The notes beneath the pieces were generated by a model. That model saw only the letters and a program-made list of their open reading frames with translations, was not told the DNA's origin and made no database searches. The position numbers were made by a program, and so were the translations under genes. From Cellvibrionales bacterium UBA4495 (GTDB lineage: Bacteria > Pseudomonadota > Gammaproteobacteria > Pseudomonadales > Porticoccaceae), in NCBI GenBank assembly GCA_002388905.1, contig DGNJ01000003.1, positions 1-6,266 on the forward strand: DNA of 6,266 bases. Direction: 5' to 3'. Of this stretch, positions 1 to 5,208 are shown piece after piece; the stretch's first letter is position 1, and the number at the start of each line of letters is the position of its first letter.

Positions 1-27
1 TGGAATGGCTCAAGGAAATGGAGTTCA

Positions 28-216
28 ATGAACAGTCAGCTTGAAACCACTGCCCGAAAAGTGCGAAAGATTTTTGACACTACCAAGCAGCTTAAGGAAG
101 CTCAGAAATTGTGGTTTAAAAATGTGCGTGGGTATGTGCGCGCGAATCCGGGTACCTCACTGGGTATGGCGTTGGCCGGCGGCTTCCTGATGAGCCGGAT
201 ATTGAGCTCCCGTTAG
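28..216 (+). CDS. Short DUF883/YqjD-like C-terminal membrane-anchor protein
   Basis: A 62-residue protein. The N-terminal 35 residues are basic and helical. Residues about 36-62 read YVRANPGTSLGMALAGGFLMSRILSSR in consecutive pieces: an aromatic-Val-Arg-x-Asn-Pro turn, a small-residue (Gly/Ala) hydrophobic segment, and a terminal Ser-Arg. This layout is that of the C-terminal anchor of the DUF883/ElaB/YqjD family, inner-membrane proteins in which YqjD also associates with ribosomes. Family members are usually about 100 residues, so this one is short and lacks most of the coiled N-terminal region. The ATG at 28 is preceded by AAGGA (12-16) and GGAG (20-23), which supports a true start here. 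The frame is nevertheless open to the window edge, so a longer upstream form cannot be excluded. The following DNA looks like a degraded yqjE-type gene, the usual partner of yqjD. Family assignment rests on the C-terminal motif only. Confidence 0.6.
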   Translation: MNSQLETTARKVRKIFDTTKQLKEAQKLWFKNVRGYVRANPGTSLGMALAGGFLMSRILSSR

Positions 217-224
217 AGTTCGTC

Positions 225-512
225 ATGTCGACGCAGTCTTCGAATCAAGCGACCTCCGACAGGAGCAGCTCTTCGTGAAAATCCGGATCCGGTCCTATTC
301 TTCTCGAAGAAGCTTCGGGGCTCGAGCGAGAACTGAGGGGTGTTCCGCATGACTATATGCGCCTCGCGGCTCTTGGGACGGAGCTGCCTGACGAAAGCTG
401 GTCATCATTACCGCAACGGCACCGTGGCTTTCACCCTGAAGCCGAACCGGTTGATCACCTCCCGGGACAACGAGATGCCGGACTTCCGGCTGATGCGGCT
501 ACGGGTGCGTAA
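225..512 (+). pseudogene. Probable degraded YqjE-like (holin superfamily III/DUF1469-type) gene
   Basis: An ATG at 225, nine bases after the preceding gene, opens a frame reading MSTQSSNQATSDRSSSS and then hits TGA at 276-278. The same frame stays open beyond that stop to TAA at 510-512. It reads LLEEASGLERELRGVPHDY and then MRLAALGTEL, followed by PDES. The pattern ELRG-x-x-HD-x-x-x-LAAL-x-T-x-L-x-x-ES resembles the cytosolic N-terminal helix of YqjE-like proteins, which normally runs on as ESLV plus hydrophobic residues. Here ESW replaces ESLV, but one added base before position 399 would restore ESLVIITATAPWL, so a one-base deletion is likely. No second transmembrane stretch is recognisable afterwards. 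Following a DUF883-like gene fits the yqjD-yqjE order. The family call is from memory of the motif. Random similarity or a different short gene remains possible. Confidence 0.4.
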
Positions 513-820
513 TGCCCGGGTGGACGCCAAGTCGCCGGTGGACGTAGGGATCGTGGCACACGAAAGCCCTGGTTGCGGACGGCCACACAGGGCTGCTGGG
601 CAACCGCTCGCTCGTCCTGCGCGGCATAGAACTTCGTCTGGAGGGCAGGACGAGCGCCGGTAGTTGATCCGGGCGCTCAGGGATCCCCCTTGGAAGCACT
701 ATGAGTATTTTTTCCGAATGCCTTCCACCGGCGACCGCCCGCTCGAGGGCCAGGGTGCAGTCGAGTAATTCAATTTCAGCATCCATAAGATCGAAAGCAA
801 CCGCGCGACTCTGCGGAATT
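513..820. other. Gene-poor stretch with coding-like fragments on both strands
   Basis: I see no intact gene here. On the plus strand a frame open from 548 to a TGA at 662-664 reads KALVADGHTGLLGNRS and then LVLRGIELRLEGRTSAGS. Its third codon positions are mostly G or C, as in a real GC-rich gene, but it has no start codon and a TAG lies just upstream. On the minus strand a frame starting at ATG 786 begins MDAEIELLDCTLALERAV, a helical stretch, and then turns into an arginine/proline/serine-rich sequence typical of a shadow frame. A plus-strand ATG at 701 preceded by GGAAG gives an 82-residue frame of no recognisable kind. The mixture suggests decayed coding DNA. I do not recognise the source genes. 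Confidence 0.4.
609..656. repeat. 12-bp perfect inverted repeat (stem-loop)
   Basis: CGCTCGTCCTGC at 609-620 is followed by its exact reverse complement GCAGGACGAGCG at 645-656, leaving a 24-base loop. The GC-rich stem would be stable in RNA of either strand. No T-run follows on either side, so it does not look like an intrinsic terminator. It lies inside the coding-like fragment at 548-664. It could be a structured RNA element, part of a mobile-element end, or a chance feature of GC-rich DNA. Confidence 0.6.
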
Positions 821-1015
821 TTGATTTGTGACCGGATTAACCTTCACATTATCCACCGTCTTGAACTCACCCGTGTCCACCAATTTTGGCTCCTCCGGTC
901 ACGATTATTTCTCACCTCGGAGATTGACCTGGCAAACCCAATGGAGTAATGGAAGATTATTGCTTGGCTTTTTCCTTTTAAATTCTTTGTGTTACACGAC
1001 TGTCATGCTTTAAGG

Positions 1016-1027
1016 TTAAAATTTTAA
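1016..1027. repeat. 12-bp AT palindrome
   Basis: TTAAAATTTTAA is a perfect palindrome, flanked by AAGG on its left and GG on its right. The octamer TTTAAGG/TTTTAAGG is also partly repeated around it. It could be a protein-binding site or simply AT-rich sequence. Nothing around it identifies a role. Confidence 0.3.
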
Positions 1028-1111
1028 GGCTATCTACCCGACCGCAAGCGCGATTCATGGTCAGAAAACAATCAAACCCAATATCGGATGTGGCGTGGTA
1101 ATTTAGAAGTT

Positions 1112-1146
1112 CTATCCACAAACTTACCCACAATTTCTGTGGGCAA
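1112..1146. promoter_or_regulatory. Cluster of DnaA-box-like nonamers with an inverted repeat
   Basis: Within 35 bp there are CTATCCACA (1112-1120), TTACCCACA (1124-1132) and, on the other strand, TTGCCCACA (1138-1146). The first two differ from the DnaA-box consensus TTATNCACA at one position, the third at one or two depending on how the consensus is written. The second and third form a 6-bp hairpin, CCCACA/TGTGGG with a 5-base loop (1127-1143). A further near match, TTATCCACC, lies at 849-857. The region is AT-rich. DnaA binding here is inference, and the same bases could simply be a small hairpin. Confidence 0.25.
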
Positions 1147-1480
1147 CTGGACACTCTAGCCATTCCCCCTAGGCATTGTTCCTTTCTAAGATTGTTATAT
1201 AAGACAAAGCCTCCGGACACAACGACAAGCCCCAGAGTTTATAAACCTTCAGATAACTTCATTAACGATCTCCCGGCACTCAAACAAGTGATAAATCGTT
1301 GTTCAGACTGGATTTCACAATAAACCGTTTCGGCTTCAGTTCCGACTCCACCTTTAAAACGAAACCCGATGGTAATGCCGGTAACTTGGACGCCAGAAAT
1401 TGTATTCGATGGACTTGAATGGTGTCATCATCGGAGCGCAAGGCGAAACCTGTTGAGTTGCATCCAAAATTGAACCGAGA

Positions 1481-1500
1481 TAGCACCAAATGTAGCACCA
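1481..1500 (+). repeat. Direct repeat TAGCACCA x2
   Basis: TAGCACCA occurs at 1481-1488 and again at 1493-1500, with period 12. A plus-strand frame open from 1474 to a TAA at 1552-1554 reads the repeat as IAPNVAP and continues AAKGLNDKQGLMSAIPR. Such AP-N-x-AP tails occur at the C-termini of some tyrosine recombinases, from memory. The tRNA 3' end is only about 90 bp away. The link to an integrase is speculative and no catalytic part is present. Confidence 0.3.
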
Positions 1501-1592
1501 GCTGCCAAGGGACTGAACGATAAACAGGGCTTGATGAGTGCCATCCCCCGTTAATGAGGTAGAGCCGAAATTAAACGGTTTTATTTAAAAAA

Positions 1593-1677
1593 TGGTGCCC
1601 AGGGCCGGACTTGAACCGGCACGGCTTGCGCCACTACCCCCTCAAGATAGCGTGTCTACCAATTCCACCACCTGGGC
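1593..1677 (-). tRNA. leuU: tRNA-Leu, anticodon GAG
   Basis: An 85-nt type II (long variable arm) tRNA. The acceptor stem GCCCAGG pairs perfectly with CCTGGGC, followed by discriminator A and an encoded CCA at the 3' end (1593-1595). The anticodon stem is CTATC/GGTAG and the loop TTGAGGG puts GAG at 1641-1643, so it reads CUC and CUU leucine codons. The long arm TGGCGCAAGCCGTG is typical of leucine tRNA, and the T arm has TTCAAGTC between CCGG and CCGG. It closely resembles E. coli leuU, which also follows secG. No separate promoter is obvious in the 74 bp between secG and the tRNA, so co-transcription with secG is likely. Six T residues follow CCA directly (1587-1592) and may help termination, but there is no strong hairpin. 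A metY tRNA and rimP do not follow, as they would in E. coli. Confidence 0.97.
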
Positions 1678-1751
1678 GTTAACTGCCAAAATTTACCAAT
1701 GTGTTGCTCATCCCGCACCGTGCCAAGACTCCGACACGCTACGTAAAAACC

Positions 1752-2111
1752 CTATTGTCCTTCCGGAACGGGAATTTCGCTGCCGCCGCTGCGCTCGGGA
1801 GCGGCCGGAATTTCCCCGTCGCGCGGCTCGCGACTGCGCTCTTCCTCCACCGTTGGCAGGTAATCCTCGTCGACGCCGGCATGGTGTTTGGCCACCACCG
1901 CCAGGCCGATACTGGTGAGGAAGAAAACCGTCGCCAGGACAGCGGTCATTTTACTAAAAAAGTTCCAGCTTCCGGAACTCCCGAAAAAGGTCTGGGAGGC
2001 ACCGGCGCCGAAAGAGGCACCCGCTTCGGCACCCTTGCCCTGCTGAAGCAGCACCAGGCCGATAATGGCCAGCGCGGTCAGCAGATGAATTGCCAGTAGA
2101 ATATTTTCCAT
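1752..2111 (-). CDS. secG: Protein-export membrane protein SecG
   Basis: 119 residues, close to the E. coli length of 110. SecG is the small auxiliary subunit of the inner-membrane SecYEG translocon and stimulates SecA-driven preprotein export. Two membrane segments are visible at about residues 3-22 and 54-74. Between them lies the conserved family stretch LLQQGKGAEAGASFGAG (21-37), followed by a GSSG turn (44-47). The C-terminal 40 residues are hydrophilic and acidic, with Pro and Glu, as is common and variable in SecG. The frame runs far upstream into tpiA, but the ATG at 2111 is correct: it gives the normal MENILLAIHLL start, and AAAGAG lies 8-13 bases before it. It begins 43 bp after tpiA stops and is followed by tRNA-Leu, matching the secG-leuU pair of E. 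coli. Confidence 0.96.
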   Translation of the reverse strand: MENILLAIHLLTALAIIGLVLLQQGKGAEAGASFGAGASQTFFGSSGSWNFFSKMTAVLATVFFLTSIGLAVVAKHHAGVDEDYLPTVEEERSREPRDGEIPAAPERSGGSEIPVPEGQ

Positions 2112-2154
2112 TAGCGCCGCTCTTTTACGCTCAACTGTTGCTTCACGTTTGCTT

Positions 2155-2892
2155 TCATGCCGGCTCTGCCTGTCGGCAGATGGCGGCGAACTCTTCCACT
2201 TCCAGCGAGGCGCCGCCCACCAGCGCACCGTCAATATCGGGCCGGGAGAAAAGCTCACCGGCATTGGCGGCCTTGACGCTGCCACCATACAGAATTCTCG
2301 TTTCGGCACCCGCGTCGCCGAGCATGGAGCGCAGCGAGGCATGCACTTCCTGGGCCTGATCGGGGCTCGCGGTCCGGCCGGTGCCAATGGCCCAGACCGG
2401 CTCGTAGGCGATGACTGCCCCGGCCACTGCCGGGAGCCCTGCCTCATCGATACAGGCCCGCAACTGTCGGCCGACAACCTCGAGGGTGCGTTCCGCTTCC
2501 CGCTCCTCCAGGGATTCGCCGACACAGAGCACCGGGCTCAGGCCCTGTTGCGCGGCCGCGACGAATTTTTTCGCCACCTGTCCGTCATTTTCGCCGTACA
2601 GTGTGCGTCGCTCGGAATGCCCGATCAGCACATAGCTACAACCCAGGTCCCGCAACATGGCGGCGGAAACCTCGCCGGTAAAGGCCCCTTCCTCCTCGGC
2701 GCTGACGTTCTGGGCACCCAGCACAAAGCCGTCCCGGTCCTTTCCCACCTGTGCCAGGTAAACAAAGGGCGGGAATAGCCCCACTTCAACCCCTTCCGGC
2801 AGGCGGGCGGCCTTGAGCCCCGCCATATAGGATGCAACGAACTCGGTGGAGCCATGCATCTTCCAATTGCCTGCAACCAGGGGTTTACGCAT
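2155..2892 (-). CDS. tpiA: Triosephosphate isomerase
   Basis: 245 residues, normal for bacterial TIM. It interconverts dihydroxyacetone phosphate and glyceraldehyde 3-phosphate in cytosolic glycolysis and gluconeogenesis. Catalytic residues are all present: Asn9 and Lys11 in VAGNWKMHG, His92 in YVLIGHSERR and Glu164 in IAYEPVWAIGTG. The last motif includes the flexible phosphate-gripping loop (165-172). The phosphate-binding YGGSVK (202-207) and GALVGGASL (222-230) complete the (beta/alpha)8 barrel. Start: ATG at 2892 gives MRKPLVAGNWKM as in the family. The codon before it is TTG, so a start three bases earlier is formally possible but unlikely. There is no strong Shine-Dalgarno; GAAG lies about six bases upstream. 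The gene sits between glmM and secG, an order found in several gammaproteobacteria but not E. coli. An 88-bp gap with a candidate promoter precedes it. Confidence 0.97.
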   Translation of the reverse strand: MRKPLVAGNWKMHGSTEFVASYMAGLKAARLPEGVEVGLFPPFVYLAQVGKDRDGFVLGAQNVSAEEEGAFTGEVSAAMLRDLGCSYVLIGHSERRTLYGENDGQVAKKFVAAAQQGLSPVLCVGESLEEREAERTLEVVGRQLRACIDEAGLPAVAGAVIAYEPVWAIGTGRTASPDQAQEVHASLRSMLGDAGAETRILYGGSVKAANAGELFSRPDIDGALVGGASLEVEEFAAICRQAEPA

Positions 2893-2938
2893 CAATCTTC
2901 AACAACCGGTTTGTGGGGCCCCGTCCAAACGGGCGCCA

Positions 2939-2967
2939 ATCTTAGCGGAGTTGAATTTAACATACAA
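2939..2967 (-). promoter_or_regulatory. Candidate sigma-70 promoter for tpiA-secG-leuU
   Basis: On the minus strand, TTGTAT (2962-2967) and TAAGAT (2939-2944) are separated by exactly 17 bp of AT-rich sequence in the only sizeable gap of the cluster. The -10 matches four of six consensus positions and the -35 matches three. Transcription would start near 2932, about 40 bp before the tpiA ATG. The pair is framed by GGCGCCC (2968-2974) and its reverse complement GGGCGCC (2931-2937). Prediction by eye only. Confidence 0.4.
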
Positions 2968-2980
2968 GGCGCCCGCCGCT

Positions 2981-4324
2981 TCAGCCCAAGGCATTTCTGA
3001 CCTTGTCCGCGACCTGGTTGGCAAGGCTTTCGACCAGGGCATGATCGGCCCCTTCGACCATGACCCGGACTACCGGTTCGGTGCCGGAAGGACGCAACAG
3101 CACCCTTCCCTCGCCGGCCAGTGCCGATTCGGCATCGGCGACGGCGCGCCGGATATCCTCGTGATCGTCCAGCGAGGCCTTTTTTGCCATGCGGACATTG
3201 ACCATGACCTGGGGCAGCTTGCTCATACCCTGTTTGAACCCGTGAAGGGAGGTTCCCGTGGCGACCAGGGCACGCAGAACCTGGAGCGCCGAGACCAGGC
3301 CATCGCCCGTGGTGGTCAGGTCGTTGCAGACGATGTGGCCCGAGCTCTCGCCCCCCAGTTGCCAGCAATTCCTGCGCATGGCTTCCATCACGAAGCGGTC
3401 GCCCACCCTGGTCCGCTCGAAAGGGATGTTCATTTCCGTCAGGGCCAGTTCCAGCCCGAGATTGGTCATCAGGGTACCCACCACGCCCTCGCAGCCTTCG
3501 CCGTTTTCCCGGCGGTGCCGGGCAATGATGTAGAGCAGTTCGTCGCCGTCCACCAGTTCGCCCTTGTGGTCGACGAAGACCACGCGGTCGCCGTCGCCGT
3601 CCAGGGCCAGGCCCAGGTCGGCACCCTGGTCGAGCACCGCCCGGCGCAGGGCGCCGGGATGGGTCGAGCCGCAATCCAGGTTAATATTGAGACCGTCCGG
3701 CTCCGTGCCCAGGGTGGTGACCTGAGCCCCCAGTTCCCGGAGCACGTCCGGGGCCACGTGATAGGTGGCGCCGTTGGCGCAATCCACCACCACGCGCAAG
3801 CCATCCAGATTGAACCCGGTGGGCAGCGAAGCCTTGCAGAACTCGATGTAGCGCCCGGCGGCATCGTTGACCCGATGGGCCCGGCCCAGCCGGGCCGACG
3901 GCGCCGTTTCCATGGCCCCGTCAAGGTGGTCCTCAATGGCTGTTTCGATATCGTCGGGAAGCTTATAGCCGTCGCCGCCGAAAAACTTGATGCCATTGTC
4001 GTCGTAGGGATTGTGGGAGGCACTGATGACAATGCCGGCCTGGGCCCGGAAGGTGCGGGTCAGGTAGGCAATGGCGGGGGTGGGCATGGGCCCCAGCAAT
4101 CCCACATCGACACCGGCGGCGATGATCCCGGCCTGGAGGGCGGACTCGAACATGTAGCCGGAGACCCGGGTATCCTTGCCCACAAGGATCAATTTCCGGC
4201 CCTTGACGTTGTCGCTGAAAACCCTGCCGGCGGCCCAGCCGAGCTTGAGCACGAAATCCGCGGTAATGGGGTGCTCCCCCACCCGGCCGCGAATGCCGTC
4301 GGTGCCAAAATAGTTTCTGGTCAT
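2981..4324 (-). CDS. glmM: Phosphoglucosamine mutase
   Basis: 447 residues; E. coli GlmM has 445 and aligns from end to end. It converts glucosamine 6-phosphate to glucosamine 1-phosphate, the step before GlmU in cytosolic UDP-GlcNAc synthesis for peptidoglycan and lipopolysaccharide. The start [20 protein letters not shown] is the family N-terminus. The phosphoserine loop SASHNP is at 101-106 with the phosphorylated Ser at 103. The Mg2+ loop DGDGDR is at 242-247, with Asp242, 244 and 246. The sugar-specificity motif GESSGH is at 325-330, and the C-terminal phosphate loop [11 protein letters not shown] is at 411-421. All four alpha-D-phosphohexomutase domains are therefore complete. The start ATG is well supported by AGGA (4331-4334), six bases upstream. 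folP ends 15 bp before it, so the two are very likely co-transcribed. The enzyme is normally activated by phosphorylation of the active-site serine. Confidence 0.98.
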   Translation of the reverse strand: MTRNYFGTDGIRGRVGEHPITADFVLKLGWAAGRVFSDNVKGRKLILVGKDTRVSGYMFESALQAGIIAAGVDVGLLGPMPTPAIAYLTRTFRAQAGIVISASHNPYDDNGIKFFGGDGYKLPDDIETAIEDHLDGAMETAPSARLGRAHRVNDAAGRYIEFCKASLPTGFNLDGLRVVVDCANGATYHVAPDVLRELGAQVTTLGTEPDGLNINLDCGSTHPGALRRAVLDQGADLGLALDGDGDRVVFVDHKGELVDGDELLYIIARHRRENGEGCEGVVGTLMTNLGLELALTEMNIPFERTRVGDRFVMEAMRRNCWQLGGESSGHIVCNDLTTTGDGLVSALQVLRALVATGTSLHGFKQGMSKLPQVMVNVRMAKKASLDDHEDIRRAVADAESALAGEGRVLLRPSGTEPVVRVMVEGADHALVESLANQVADKVRNALG

Positions 4325-4339
4325 TGAAAGTCCTGTTTT

Positions 4340-5173
4340 TTAAACCGCTTCCAGTACATTGAGCACATCCACGGTGGCGGCGACATCGTGGACGCGAAGA
4401 ATCCGGGCGCCGCGCTGGGCGGCGAGCAGGGCCAGGGCAGCGCTGCCGACAATGCGTTCGTTGACCGGCCTGTTCACAATATCGCCCACCATACCCTTGC
4501 GGGAAACGCCGATAAGGACTGGCAGCGGCCGGGCGGTAAATTCCCCGAGGTGCCGGAATAGCGCCAGGTTATGGGCAAGGCTTTTGCCGAAACCGAAGCC
4601 CGGGTCGATGGCGATGCGGTCGTGCCGGATACCCGCCGCCTCGCACGCAGACACGCGCTCATCGAGATAGTCTGCCACCTCCCGGACCACATTGTCGTAG
4701 CGGGGATTATCCTGCATGGTCAGGGGGGTGCCGCGCATATGCATGACGCAAACCGGCAGGCCGGCCCGGGCCGCCGCGGCCAGGGCCCCGGGCCGGGTCA
4801 GGGCGCGAACATCATTGATCATATCGGCGCCCTCGGCCGCAACCGCGGCGATCACGGCCGGCTCGCTGGTATCCACCGAGACCGGCCGGTCAAAATGGCG
4901 CTTGAGCAGACGCACGGCCGGCACCACCCGGGCCAGCTCCTCTTCGACGGGCACCGGGCTCGCGCCGGGCCGGGTGGATTCACCGCCAACATCGAAAATA
5001 TCGACTCCCTCTTCGAGCATGTCCCGGGCCCGGGCCAGGAGGCGATCCGGCGCAAAGGCCCCGCCCGCCAGCAGTTGGCCGCCGTCGGAAAAGGAGTCGG
5101 GAGTGAGATTGAGGATGCCCATCACCGCCGCCCGCCCCGAGGCGGGCAGCAGATCGTGGATGGTACGGGTCAT
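4340..5173 (-). CDS. folP: Dihydropteroate synthase
   Basis: 277 residues from this start; E. coli FolP has 282. It condenses p-aminobenzoate with dihydropterin pyrophosphate in folate synthesis, in the cytosol, and is the target of sulfonamides. Motifs in order: MGILNLTPDSFSDGG (18-32, Asn22 binds metal/pyrophosphate), GGESTRPGA (63-71), VSVDTS (98-103), IND (119-121), DPGFGFGK (190-197), GVSRKG (222-227) and RVHDV (260-264). The usual sulfa-resistance sites, Phe28 and the Pro of STRPG, are wild-type, so a sensitive enzyme is inferred. Start choice: ATG at 5173 places MGILN at residue 18 exactly as in E. coli, but has no good Shine-Dalgarno. A TTG at 5212 adds 13 residues, overlaps the ftsH stop as TTGA, and follows GAGGAA closely, so a coupled start there is a real alternative. 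ftsH is upstream and glmM lies 15 bp downstream. Confidence 0.96.
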   Translation of the reverse strand: MTRTIHDLLPASGRAAVMGILNLTPDSFSDGGQLLAGGAFAPDRLLARARDMLEEGVDIFDVGGESTRPGASPVPVEEELARVVPAVRLLKRHFDRPVSVDTSEPAVIAAVAAEGADMINDVRALTRPGALAAAARAGLPVCVMHMRGTPLTMQDNPRYDNVVREVADYLDERVSACEAAGIRHDRIAIDPGFGFGKSLAHNLALFRHLGEFTARPLPVLIGVSRKGMVGDIVNRPVNERIVGSAALALLAAQRGARILRVHDVAATVDVLNVLEAV

Positions 5174-5208
5174 GCCGGGCCGCGACCCCAATGCTTGGCG
5201 ACCGGCAA

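Larger units (their letters stand above)
821..1592. other. AT-richer intergenic region without a convincing gene
   Basis: Base composition shifts here from GC-rich to clearly AT-richer. The open frames present (for example minus 978-1220, minus 1280-1498 and plus 828-1013) are under 85 codons, have unremarkable composition and match no family I know. Visible structures include a 12-bp perfect palindrome TTAAAATTTTAA (1016-1027) and a cluster of DnaA-box-like nonamers (1112-1146). A plus-strand promoter-like pair TTGTTC (1176-1181) and TATAAG (1198-1203) has 16-bp spacing but no gene behind it. A direct repeat TAGCACCA lies near 1481-1500. The region lies at the 3' end of the tRNA-Leu gene, a common place for inserted and later decayed DNA. 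Confidence 0.5.

Noticed and set aside
283..311. CCGGATCCGG palindrome (283-292) and TTCTTC/GAAGAA (298-311)
   Set aside because: Short self-complementary stretches with tiny or no loops, and no T-tract or gene boundary to give them a role.
340..663. Plus-strand 107-codon frame starting with GTG
   Set aside because: It has no ribosome site, overlaps the likely YqjE-like remnant, and ends in Arg/Pro-rich sequence with no family resemblance. It is more likely pieces of decayed frames.
978..1498. Minus-strand small frames at 978-1220 and 1280-1498
   Set aside because: They lie in AT-rich DNA with unremarkable composition, no clear ribosome site and no recognisable motif. Frames of this length are expected by chance here.
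1..1592. Duplicate of the tRNA-Leu 3' end as an attachment site
   Set aside because: No copy of the T-arm/acceptor sequence was found by eye left of the tRNA. A distal site could lie outside the window.
2112..2525. Upstream in-frame extension of secG to 257 codons
   Set aside because: The extra 138 codons overlap tpiA in another frame and resemble no Sec protein. The ATG at 2111 gives a normal SecG N-terminus.
2846..4327. 493-codon open frame antisense to glmM
   Set aside because: It is a shadow of glmM: the repetitive Gly/His/Ala-rich composition mirrors the GC-biased codons of the real gene on the other strand, where all GlmM motifs are intact.
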